From Nansenia antarctica (lineage: Eukaryota > Chordata > Actinopteri > Argentiniformes > Microstomatidae): a stretch of DNA of 64,000 nt. This document shows positions 41,869-51,854 of the stretch, one piece after another. Made by a program: the position numbers and the translations under genes. Below the pieces are notes generated by a model that did no database searches, was not told the DNA's origin, and saw only the letters and a program-made list of their open reading frames with translations. Numbering within the stretch: the first letter of the stretch is position 1; each line of letters begins with the position of its first letter. The DNA is taken from positions 107,501-171,500 of the forward strand of contig CAXDII010000275.1 of assembly GCA_963989245.1 (NCBI GenBank), written 5' to 3'.

Positions 41869-42621
41869 GCTGGTTTTCTCTGTGTACCACATGTACAAAA
41901 GAAGAGGTTTGGTGAAGCTGCATTCTCATTTTATGCACCCAGATTGTGTCTCCCTGCCAGTTTACATTAGGGATGCAACCTCAGCAAATACTCTCAATAA
42001 TCTGGATGAATCATGGGTCGTATATCAACAAACAAACCAACGTGGGGAACAGTGGTGGAATAACGTTGTAGCTCGATGCACTCGTCTTGCAATACTGTTG
42101 TTGAAGTGTGCATTGTCGGTGCGGTGTTAGTTGGTGTGTTATTGTAAGTGTACAGCTAAACTAGCTAGCTACATTGACATTGGGAATGCAGTTGAAGAAG
42201 TGATTCTGCATGCATGCAGGTCATCATCAAAATGTCAACTATGGCAATGCATTTTAACATGCAAATAGATATGGATATAGATAGGAACTACATATCAGCA
42301 GCAATACTTTTGGAAAATATGATTTGAGCCTAGCTGAACACATCCCATATGCCAACAAAAACAAACTATACAGTATAATAACTCCTTATTTTGTTGGCAA
42401 TGAAGAGGTGCAAATAAGCGTATTTTGTAGTTTTTGTCTGAGAAATAGTCCTAATCCTGCAATCTCATTCTGTATATTTTTTTGGGTGAGTCCAGTATCG
42501 TTAATCGTATTGAATCGTGAGTTGAGTGCATTGTTACATCCCTACTAAAAACTAATGTTCATTGATTGATGGTCGTAATGAAAACAAATGCGGTCATAGT
42601 CAACAGAAATAAATAATTTAC
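41869..42621. other. Spacer with a hAT right-end remnant
   Basis: GTTACATCCCTAC at 42531-42543, read in reverse as TAGGGATGTAAC, with the preceding GAATCGTGAGTTGAGTGC, looks like a hAT end. A partner TAGGGATGCAAC at 41968 does not share a target duplication. No gene seen. Confidence 0.4.
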
Positions 42622-42777
42622 CCCTCTCACGCCAGAGCCCCTCCTCTCTGTCCTTCTCCACCCCCATGTCTACGTCGACCTCAGAGTCTCCCCCCTTCTC
42701 TCCCCCCTCCCTGCTGCTCTTCTTCCTGAGGACAGCACACTGTTGCCATAGTGACAGGAGGTCAGGGTGGAGGTGAG
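42622..42777 (-). CDS. rec8: rec8-like exon c
   Basis: HLHPDLLSLWQQCAVLRKK, then an acidic DSEVDVDMGVEKDREEG. Acceptor TAACACAG, donor AGAGGG|GTAAAT, phase 1 at the end. Confidence 0.65.
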
Positions 42778-43947
42778 CTGTGTTAGGGAAGAGGGTAAGG
42801 AGGGGTGGGGGTGGGGGCAAAGAGAAGATAAGCAAACGTATCTTATCTTAATCGTAGTCATCTACGTATGTGATAGCTCTCTCTAAAAACGCCACAAGGG
42901 TTGTCTATCTATCCATCTATCCATCCATCCACCCATCCACCCATCCGTCCAATCGTCCCTTCCTGGGTTCATCTATCCATCATGGACTGAACTGCATGCT
43001 TCCTCCCTAGACCACTGATGTCCACCAACTCACAATATATCATCATTATCATCTGCGGTGGCATATATACGCTGGGAAAGAGCCATTATGTCTACCTCTG
43101 GGTACGCTGAAACGTCGAACCTTGTCATCCAAGTTTCTCTCAGCAGAGGTATGAGATACTCACGGCAGGCGGGGGCGCTGAAGAGCTCTCCGGGGGCGAC
43201 CGTGGACCGGGAGGCGGGGTCTATCAGCACCTTGGACTGGGAGAGAGAGACAGCAACACTAGGCAAAGAGGTCAACTACACTTCCTCAAGCACGGATCAC
43301 CAATAGGCGGCCCGCAGGCCAGATCCGGCCACTCTATAATGTGCAGCTTTATCACACAGCACACTGCCACAGATGTCGCCAGTCTTGAGGGAGCGTGCAT
43401 TTGGCATGCTGACTCCAGGAATGTCCACCAGAGCTGTTGCCGGTGAATTGAAAATTAATTTCTCTACCATAAACCATCTCCAAAGTCGTTTCCAATTCCA
43501 ATTCTCGGACACACCTTTGGAGACGGCTTATGGTAAAGAAATTAACATTCAATTCACGGGCAACAGCCCTGGTGGACATTCCTGCCAATTGCACGCTCCC
43601 TCAAAACCTGTGACAGCTGTGGCATTGTGCTATGTGATAAAACGGCACATTTTAGAGTGGCTTTTTATTGTGACCAGCCTACTGAACAGTACTTCCTTAA
43701 AACAAAACTAAAAAATCTATTTAGATACCCAGACAAAGATACTTGACTGATTTGAAGAATCAATTCTTCAATGAATTCCTCTGGTGCCTGGTAGGAGGGT
43801 GGGTGGTCTTACCAGGGGCATGGTCTCAGCAAGAGGGTCCTTGATCTGCAACTGCATTGCCTCCATGGAGATCTGCGTGTGAGGGTCGGCGAAAACAAGC
43901 TGTCGCCTGCGACTCGGTCTCTTAGGAGAGGGGACAACTTCGGGGAG
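42622..43947 (-). CDS. rec8: rec8-like meiotic cohesin kleisin, three internal exons
   Basis: Three exons (43813-43947, 43164-43236, 42622-42777) join in frame into one protein segment with RRRQLVFADPHTQISMEAMQ, then STVAPGELFSAPACPHLHPD, then LLSLWQQCAVLRKK and an acidic stretch. This order resembles REC8: basic QL(x)F-D-TQIS block, R-GPxELF, LxPxLLxLW. REC8 closes the cohesin ring in meiosis. RAD21-like kleisins share the layout but fit the TQIS and LLSLW parts less well. The N-terminal and C-terminal (winged helix) exons were not found, and LINE, minisatellite and hAT sequences fill the expected places. It is either a gene with TE-inflated introns or a remnant. Confidence 0.62.
42901..42975. 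repeat. (TCCA/TCTA)n microsatellite
   Basis: Tetranucleotide repeat in the rec8-like intron. Confidence 0.9.
43164..43236 (-). CDS. rec8: rec8-like exon b
   Basis: 73 bases: SKVLIDPASRSTVAPGELFS. Acceptor CTCTCCCAG and donor TGCC|GTGAGT are strong. Confidence 0.65.
43338..43690. mobile_element. Tc1/mariner-derived inverted repeat
   Basis: Two arms of about 150 bases, roughly 85% alike by eye, face each other (left GTGCAGCTTTATCACACAGC; right inverse ATGTGCCGTTTTATCACATA). Each arm encodes part of a Tc1-type helix-turn-helix (GMSTRAVARELNVNFFTISR on the minus-strand reading). The catalytic domain is absent. Lies in a rec8-like intron. Confidence 0.8.
43813..43947 (-). CDS. rec8: rec8-like exon a
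   Basis: 45 codons, phase 0 at both ends: LPEVVPSPKRPSRRRQLVF, then TQISMEAMQLQIKDPLAETM. Acceptor GACACCTAG, donor CTG|GTAAGA. Upstream lies the minisatellite at 43970. Confidence 0.68.
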
Positions 43948-43969
43948 CTAGGTGTCGGAGAGAAGGAGG

Positions 43970-44420
43970 TGGATGTAGCGGCAGAGTGGAGGAGGGAGAG
44001 AGGGATGTTAGAGGTAGAGTGGAGAGAAAGGATGTAGAGGCAGAGAGAAGGAGAGAGAGGATGTAGAGGCAGAGAGAAGGAAGGAGAGGATGTAGAGGCA
44101 GAGAGAAGGAGGGAGGATGTAGAGGCAGAGAGAAGGAAGGAGAGGATGTAGAGGCAGAGAGAAGGAGGGAGGATGTAGAGGCAGAGAGAAGGAGGGAGGA
44201 TGTAGAGGCAGAGAGAAGGAAGGAGAGGATGTAGAGGCAGAGAGAAGGAAGGAGAGGATGTAGAGGCAGAGAGAAGGAGGGAGGATGTAGAGGCAGAGAG
44301 AAGGAAGGAGAGGATGTAGAGGCAGAGAGAAGGAGGGAGGATGTAGAGGCAAAGAGAAGGAAGGAGAGGATGTAGAGGCAGAGAGAAGGAGGGCGAGGAG
44401 GGAGAGGGAGAGGCAGAGAG
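43970..44420. repeat. Minisatellite GATGTAGAGGCAGAGAGAAG
   Basis: Units of 26 or 31 bases alternate (GGAGG versus GGAAGGAGAG after the core), about 15 copies. Frames on the minus strand are repeats only. Confidence 0.92.
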
Positions 44421-44429
44421 AAGGAGGGG

Positions 44430-45308
44430 ATCAGGAGATATTTCGGTCCCACTTTATTTTGCAGAACAGAAATCACCAGGCAGGCATTTACTTATTACGG
44501 TAAAAATATATATATAAATCTACAAACAAAGCTGTGTGTATGCATGGTTGATGAATGAGGCCTATTGAGACACTACAGCGGGTCTGTGACGGTAATAGTA
44601 TAAGCGTGTAACTGGCGGTTATGGGTCTCGACCGTGAAAAGAAATAAACAACCGTCAACCACTTTATCACATGAATTTCCGCCTATCTATCAAACTGTCT
44701 CCACCCCCTCTAGCCCACTCTCTCCCTTCTAGCCCTTCCAATCCTCTCCAACCTGACATTTTTTGTTAATTTGTAATAATTGTAATAATAATAAAAAATA
44801 CAATTATTAATAATAAAGTGTTAGTGTTATAAAGTGTTATTTAAGTTATTGGAATGTTTGTGTCCGGGTAGAAGACTGGAAATCTGGAAATTAATAAACA
44901 AGGTTCTTTATTCACGATGTGTCCTATTCTCCAAAAAAGAAAAGTGCTTCCTATTTTCTTTCACTGTGCTCACCGCATAACTCACTGGGAACTTCAGAGT
45001 GATTATCTGGTACATCATTGTTGTGACGGTAAGACTGTGTATTGTGACATCCCTCTCACTGCTACACATAAGCCGGGGGTTCAGCACCTGGGAAAGCACC
45101 CCGGGCCCCTAGGCAGAGTGGTCAACGGGAGGTACTGTCCGTTCGCGCAGCTGTCCCCGGCGACGGCGAACCCCCCGCATAAAGAGGGGAAAGGAACCTA
45201 TGTTGAGGGAGAACTACGTCTACGCCAGACACGACAGATACGGGTGAGAGCCGGCCTCCGATATGATAAGCTACTAGATTGAAATCAAGATTGATTGAAA
45301 TCAAGTGT
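44430..45308. other. Unassigned; one open frame 44917-45282
   Basis: The frame (121 residues) has a GC-rich second half and is followed by CGG|GTGAGA, a possible donor, but I recognise no domain. AT-rich around 44760-44830. Confidence 0.3.
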
Positions 45309-45665
45309 AATACTGAAACACAACTGTGTACATTTCAAACCTGCAAACTGCGACACTTTAAATGAATGTGCAATAACACTATGTGCAATATGACAACCCT
45401 AGGGTACATAAGGTTCAGAGAATAGGAAATGTTAGAATAGGTATAGCATAGCATAGAGTACAGCACAGTGTTTTATTTGTATAGTATAGTATAGTGGATA
45501 GTGTACATAGCCTTTATTTTATGTAAACCAGCTCTTTTCCCTTTTTTTTTTCTTTTTTTTTTCCTAGCACCAGGGGAGCCCCCCCTCCCAAATTTCGTTG
45601 TTTGGTACCTGTACTATATCAATGACAATAAAGACCATTCATTCATTCATTCATTCATTCATTCA
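45309..45665 (+). mobile_element. CR1/Rex1-type LINE, 3' UTR only
   Basis: Same 3' UTR as the next copy (TACATTTCAAACCTGCAAAC, TGACAATAAAGACC), ending in (ATTC)n at 45638-45665. Confidence 0.8.
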
Positions 45666-45666
45666 T

Positions 45667-47657
45667 CATAACGGCATGTCTGACCATGTGTCAATCCTCC
45701 TGATCCCAGCATACACTACCATGGGGAAAAGTGCTCCCATCACCACTAAGACTGTCAGAACCTGGCCAGAAGGGTCCGCTCCACTGCAGATCTGCCTAAA
45801 TGACACCCCATGGCAGGAATATGAGCATGAGGACCTGGAACAGTACACGTCGTCGGTTCTGAACCACATAGTGAACTGCACCAACTCAGTCACCGTGGAC
45901 AAACGGGTCCGGGTCTACCCCAACACGAAGCCATGGATGACTGGGAAGGTCCAAAAACTGATCAACGAGAGGGACAACGCCTTCTTCGCAGGGAAGAGCA
46001 CACCACCAGGGCTAACCTAAAGCACGGCATCAAAGCGGCCAAGGCAGACCACAGAGAGAAGATTGAGGAATGCTTCCTGAGCAACGACTCCAGGCGGATG
46101 TGGCAGGGGGTTCAGCACATGACAAACTTCAGAGCCAACAGGCTCACAGCCGCAGAGGACGACCCCCTGCTGGCGGGAAAGCTGAACACCTTCTACGCCC
46201 GGTTCGACGAGGGGCGAACGGAGGTAACCACAACACAAACACCACTCTCTCCAGCTCTCAGCAGCCTCACCCTCACAGAGCATGAAGTGAGACGCGTGCT
46301 GAAGGCGGTGGACCCCAGGAAAGCCTCGGGGCCGGATGGCGTCCTGGGACGGGTGCTGAGGGACTGCGCCGACCAGCTGGCCGGGGTTTTCACCAACATC
46401 TTCAACCAGTCCCTGTCCCAGGCCACCATCCCACCCTGCCTGAAAACCTCAACTATCATCCCAGTCCCGAAGAAAAGCACGGTGAGCTGCCTAAACGACT
46501 ACCGCCCGGTGGCACTCACACCAATCATCATGAAGTGCTTCGAGAAACTAGTCCGGGCCCACATACTCACACGCCTCCCGCCCAACCTGGATCCATACCA
46601 GTTCGCCTACAGAGCCCACAGGTCCACAGAGGACGCCATCGCGACGACTCTCCACGCCACTCTATCCCACCTGGAGAGGGGAAACAGCTACGCGAGACTG
46701 CTCTTTGTGGACTTCAGCTCCGCCTTCAACACCATCCTTCCAGACAGGCTAGTGACCAAACTACTAGACCTGGGTCTATCACACTCTATATGTGCATGGA
46801 TCAAGGACTTCCTGACTGACCGCCCCCAGAGGGTGCGGGTGGGCCCCCACACCTCCACAGCCCTCAGACTCAGCACTGGGTCCCCCCAGGGCTGCGTGCT
46901 AAGCCCCATCCTCTACAACCTCTACACCTACGACTTCACCCCCGTCCACCCCAGCAACTCCATCGTAAAGTTTGCAGACGACACCACCGTGGTGGGATGC
47001 ATCTCGGGGGGGGACGAGGCGGCGTACAGGGATGAGGTAGAGCAACTGAGCAAGCTGTGCAAGGTTAACAACCTGCTGCTGAACAAGTCAAAGACCCAGG
47101 AAATCATCGTAGACTTCAGGAGGAAAAAGTCTGAGATCCAGCCCCTGCTCATCGACGGAGAGAGCGTGGAGAGAGTCTCAACCCTCCGATTCCTGGGGAT
47201 GCACATGCGGGATGACCTGACCTGGAAGGACAACACAAAAGCCACCATCAAGAAGGCACAACAGCGGCTATACACCCTGAGAGTCCTCAGGAAGGAACAC
47301 AGCAAGCAGGAGATACTGGTGACCTTCTACCGCGGCGCAGTGGAGAGCATCCTAACCTACGGCATTTGCAACTGGTTCTCCAGCTGCACAACCGCAGAGA
47401 GAAATGCGCTACAGAGAGTCGTGAGAACAGCACAGAAGATCACCGGCGCCCCCCTCCCCTCTCTGGAAGAGCTGTACAACACACGCTGTCTCAGGAAGGC
47501 CTCCAAGATCTCCAGGGACTCTACCCACCCTGGGTACGAACACTTTACCAGGCTGCCCTCGAAAAGGCGGTTCAGGACCTTGGCCGCAAGGACAAACAGA
47601 CTGAAGAACAGCTTCTACCACAGGGCCGTCCAGGCCCTGAACACAGCAAAGACCTAG
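45667..47657 (+). pseudogene. LINE protein: endonuclease end plus reverse transcriptase, one frameshift
   Basis: Frame 1 (45667-46020) carries the endonuclease tail (SDHVSILLIPAY) and linker. A single shift near 45994-46000 moves to frame 2 (to 47657). Frame 2 has a jockey-superfamily RT: RPVALTPIIMKCFEKL, LLFVDFSSAFNTI, STGSPQGCVLSP, the active site KFADDTTV (about 350 in that frame), and a thumb/C-terminal region ending QALNTAKT. 5' truncation and frameshift make it inactive in cis, though the RT domain itself is open. Confidence 0.88.
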
Positions 47658-47998
47658 GTTCTGGGCCCTGGACAGTCTGGACGGATTGATGGCAGCTGCT
47701 GGACTGAAAAAATCAGGTGTAGTGCTGAGGCACAAATATGTACATTTCAAGCCTGCAAACTGCGACACTTTAAATAAATGTGCAATAACACTATTGTGCA
47801 ATATGACAACCCTAGTCGTCTATCTGTACAGTATAGTATAGTGGATAGTGTACATAGCCTTTATTTATGTAAACCAGCTCCTTCCCTTCTTGCGATTTTT
47901 TTTTTCCTTTCCTAACACCAGGGGAGCCACCCCTCCTACATTTCGTTGTTTGGTCCCTGTACTGTAGCAATGACAATAAAGACCATTCATTCATTACA
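45667..47998 (+). mobile_element. CR1/Rex1-type LINE, 5' truncated
   Basis: Begins inside the endonuclease region directly after the (ATTC)n tail of the previous copy and ends with its own TGACAATAAAGACC and (ATTC)n tail. Confidence 0.88.
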
Positions 47999-48191
47999 AC
48001 ATAGACAGAATACCGAGCTACAATGCTAGCATGCTAACAATCTTCAGCTTGCAGACAGAACAATGTGCTTTCAGTTAGTTGCTCGTGGGTAATAATAAAG
48101 AAATGTCTAAATACACGAACACACTGGTTTCAACTAGTAACTAACAACTAACTTAACTAACAGAGGCATGTACATACATAGAAGATCTTAC

Positions 48192-48290
48192 CTCTTAGAG
48201 TCTGGTCAACACATTCTGGTGTAAACAAAGCAGCGCGCTGCTTCCTGCATGTGGCTTTTTATCCCTCCCCCTCGCCCAGCTATTGGCTAC
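48192..48290 (-). promoter_or_regulatory. Possible TATA/CCAAT promoter with leader exon
   Basis: On the minus strand a CCAAT box (48282-48286, GTAGCCAATAGC) precedes ATAAAAAG (48255-48262). About 30 bases later a short noncoding stretch ends in a good donor AAGAG|GTAAGA (48192). A CRE-like GATGACGTCT lies at 48569. Which gene it would serve is unknown; the rec8-like exons are next downstream. Confidence 0.4.
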
Positions 48291-48839
48291 GTCGATTGAG
48301 CTCACAGCCATTCACACCGATTGTTGTTGTTAGCTGGGCTCACGTTCCCGTCCCCAAGTTCTCAGAAGCATTCAGGCGAAAAATAAGCTTATTTTGTTGA
48401 CTAAGTACACGTATTTAACTATCGTAAAACTGCTCGAAAAAATAACGAGTGGGTAGTTCAAAACCTTAACTTGTGCCTGGTGACAAAAAAACGAAATCAG
48501 ATTTTTTGGTGTAAAAATGCAAAAATGCAAATTTGAAGCCTTTGCACTTTGCGCCCGTTTCGCAGTTCGATGACGTCTCGTCACATATGTGTGTGTGCAA
48601 GCATGTTTTTGATATTGTCAATCGTCTCACTTGTAATAGGTGAGCTGTAACACAAATATGCCAGTGAGAAAAAGGAAAATGGACATAACAAGGATCTTTT
48701 TTGGTCAAAGTACAGGACACAGGTGAGTTCTTATAATACTAGTGTTTTAACAGTGCAGTTGATTTAGAGTTGAGATTAGCTAAATCTGTAATGTTTTGTT
48801 TCTAAGGAGATTGAACCAGGTCCACCTGCTAGGAAATAT
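48291..48839. other. No gene recognised
   Basis: Mixed sequence upstream of the possible promoter. Confidence 0.35.
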
Positions 48840-49154
48840 GTAGATTACTACCTACATACTGTAGCTGTCCCCTTTATTCATTACCTTAATGTAATATAAG
48901 TCAATTGTATAGAAACAACTCACCAAAATAGACTATTGCACAACTGATTTGAAACCCCCCCTCAACCCCCCCTATTCTGTACCTTGCCATACCTTGGCTT
49001 TTGCTGAAATGACACCACTGGTCTCATAGCCTATTGGAAATGTATTGCATGTGTGTAAGTGAGAGCTTTTGTGAGCCTGCATGTATGATGTGGCTCTTTC
49101 TGGTACCCAAACAATTCTTTGGGGCTCTTAGTCTCCAACTGGTTGGCCACCCCT
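48840..49154 (+). mobile_element. hAT right-end fragment
   Basis: GGCTCTTAGTCTCCAACTGG, then TTGGCCACCCCTG resembles the end at 1230-1276. The left part is missing. Confidence 0.45.
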
Positions 49155-49184
49155 GGGGCCTCATTTATATATTATAAAAAGGTA

Positions 49185-49322
49185 CCGTATTTTCCGGACT
49201 ATAAGTCGCACCCGAGTATAAGTCGCAGCAGGCCAAAAATGGGTCATGAAGAGGAAAAAACCACATATAAGTCGCACTGGACTATAAGTCGCATGGTTCA
49301 AGGGAACGGGCTTGGCGGAATC

Positions 49323-49360
<38 letters not shown>

Positions 49361-50255
49361 TGGCACTGTGAAGAGACATGAGAGGATTTGTAAGCCCAGG
49401 AAGGACATAATTCACGTTAAAACTTCTTCTGAAAGGTTAGAAATACTTAAATTATCGAGTGTAAAGCCAGGGCTAGCTAGCGCGTTGCTAACGAAGGTTA
49501 GCAAAATGGCGTCGCGGGAGCAAGCAAACAGGATGGAACAGCCTCTGAAAGGTAATAAATGACTTTAATATCGTGTATAACGTTCATAATAGCGTGTATA
49601 ACGTTCATAATATAGTGCTTAATGTCCACATTGTCGAGTGTAACGACTATTTATCGTGTATAAGGCCATGACAAAGATAGCTTGGTGAAAAACGGAAGTA
49701 GTTAGGATGAAGGGCGGCCTACAAACAATGCAACATTGAACAGCCTCTGAAAGGTAATAAATGACTTTAATATCGTGTATAACGTTCATAATATCGTGTA
49801 TAAGGTCCATAATATCATGTTTAATGTCCACATTGTCGTGTGTAATGTCCACATTGTCGAGTATAATGGCTATTCTATCGCGTATGTGGCGCTAGCGGAA
49901 GTAGCAAAATAGCCTCGCGGGGGTAACTTAGCAACATAGAACAGTCTCTGGAAGGAATAAATGACTTTAATATCGTTTATAACGTCCATAACATTGTGTA
50001 TAAGGTCCATAACATCATGTTTAATGTCCACATTGTCGTGTTTAATGTCCACATTGTCAAGTATAATGGCTATTCTATCGTGTATGAGGCGCTAGCGGAA
50101 GTTACTCCTTGGTTCATGTCAGTCAGAGATTACCGTATGTCAGTTCATGTCAGTCAGAGATTATGAATTATTGATATATAAGTCGCACCTGACTATAAGT
50201 CGCAGGACCAGCCAAAGTATGAAAAAAACCGCGACTTATAGTCCGGAAAATACGG
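49185..50255. mobile_element. Non-autonomous DNA transposon with CCGTATTTTCCGGACTATAA ends
   Basis: About 25-base terminal inverted repeats, TA flanks (49183-49184, 50256-50257), and TATAAGTCGCA repeated several times near both ends. Inside, a ~190-base unit occurs three times (starting about 49546, 49750 and 49955; AATAAATGACTTTAATATCG). No transposase. Confidence 0.82.
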
Positions 50256-50257
50256 TA

Positions 50258-50799
50258 CTTGAACGTCATCTTTGACTTTCACTTTAGCACATTTTTCTAA
50301 ACGGACGTAAGCATTATTTATAAAACAAGCTGCGCTTGTTTAACATTGCGTACGTGCTTCCTTCTATAAATACCAAATATACTTCAAATTGAACGCAGGT
50401 GAATAGCGGCTCAAAGAAATGCGGCTGAATTAAGCCAAGTGCTAAAATATAGGGTAGGCGTTGGTCTGGAAGCGGGAGAGGGCAGAGAAGGGTGATTTAA
50501 CGTTTGATTACTAACCAGGCAAATGCTTATACTCAAGTTGTAAAAGAAAATCATTTCTTAACTCATTTTCTCGGCTGATAACAACATCGATAATTTTATT
50601 ACGAGCCACATTCACTTCGCATGAATTACAGTATAGGCAGTGCGGCTCACATGCCTGAAATAACTCATAACATCATAACATCAGAGCTACGATCGTTTCC
50701 AGAGCAGTGGTATGGTTACTCTCCTGTGTGTGTTCTCTGATGCATCTTCAGGCTTCCTCCTTCACTAAAACTCTTCTCACACTGGGAGCAGTGGTATGG
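50258..50799. other. Spacer, 3' flank of the zinc-finger gene
   Basis: 50703-50799 still encodes one more C2H2 finger (minus strand) beyond the stop codon of the zinc-finger gene. The rest shows nothing. Confidence 0.5.
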
Positions 50800-51854
50800 C
50801 TACTCTCCTGTGTGTGTTCTCTGATGAATCTTCAGATTTCCTGCTGTATTGAACTTCTTCCCACACTGGGAGCAGTGGTATGGTTTCTCTCCTGTGTGTA
50901 TTCTCTGGTGAATCTTCAGACTTCCTGCTACACTGAAACTCTTATCACATTGGGAGCAGTGGTATGGTTTCTCTCCTGTGTGTGTTCTCTGATGAATCGT
51001 TAGTTGTCCGGCTTGACTGAAACTCTTCCCACATTGGGAGCAGTGGTATGGTTTCTCTCCGGTGTGTGTTCTATGATGAATCTTCAGATTTCCTGCTGTA
51101 TTGAACTTCTTCCCACACTGGGAGCAGTGGTATGGTTTCTCTCCTGTGTGTATTCTCTGGTGAATCTTCAGACTTCCTGCTTCACTGAAACTCTTATCAC
51201 ATTGGGAGCAGTGGTATGGTTTCTCTCCTGTGTGTGTTTTCTGATGAATCGTTAGATGTCCTGCTTGATTGAAAGTCTTCCCACACTGGGAGCAGTGGTA
51301 TGGTTTCCCTCCTGTGTGTATTCTCTGATGAATCGTTAGATGTCCTGCTGTACTGAAACTCTTATCACACTGGGAGCAGTGGTATGGTTTCTCTCCCGTG
51401 TGTGTTCTCTGATGAATCGTTAGATGTCCTGTTTGATTGAAAGTCTTCCCACACTGGGAGCAGTGGTATGGTTTCTCTCCTGTGTGTATTCTCTGGTGAA
51501 TCTTCAGACTTCCTGCTTCACTGAAACTCTTATCACATTGGGAGCAGTGGTATGGTTTCTCTCCTGTGTGTATTCTCTGATGCTTCTTTAGGGATTCTGC
51601 TGTATTGAACCTCTTCCCACACTGGGAGCAGTGGTATGGTTTCTCTCCGGTGTGTATTCTCTGATGCTTCTTCAGGGCTCCTCCTCCACTAAAACTCTTC
51701 CCACACAGTGGGCAGCGGTAGGTCTTCTCTCCGGTGTAAGTCTGTGGGTGTGTTTTAAGGCGATTCTTCCGCCTCGAGCTCCTGTGTTGTTGATGGTTTC
51801 CTGGTGTGGTGGGGCTGGGCTCGCTGTCTGAACCTGGGTTGGAGCTCTGCTGGT
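50800..51854 (-). CDS. Zinc-finger gene, last exon with 11 fingers
   Basis: Acceptor ATTCTTACAG at 51855. A Ser-rich linker (QQSSNPGSDSEPS) leads to RCPLCGKSFSGGGALKKH and ten PYHCSQC fingers at an 84-base pitch. Finger bodies come in a few near-identical types (GKKFNTAGNLKIH twice, DKSFSEAGSLKIH twice, GKTFNQ(T/A)GHLTIH twice), indicating recent copying. One linker reads TGGKPY. The stop TAG is at 50800-50802. Confidence 0.88.

Noticed and set aside
43922..44476. Leucine/serine/proline-rich frame of 184 codons
   Set aside because: Entirely within the minisatellite at 43970-44420.
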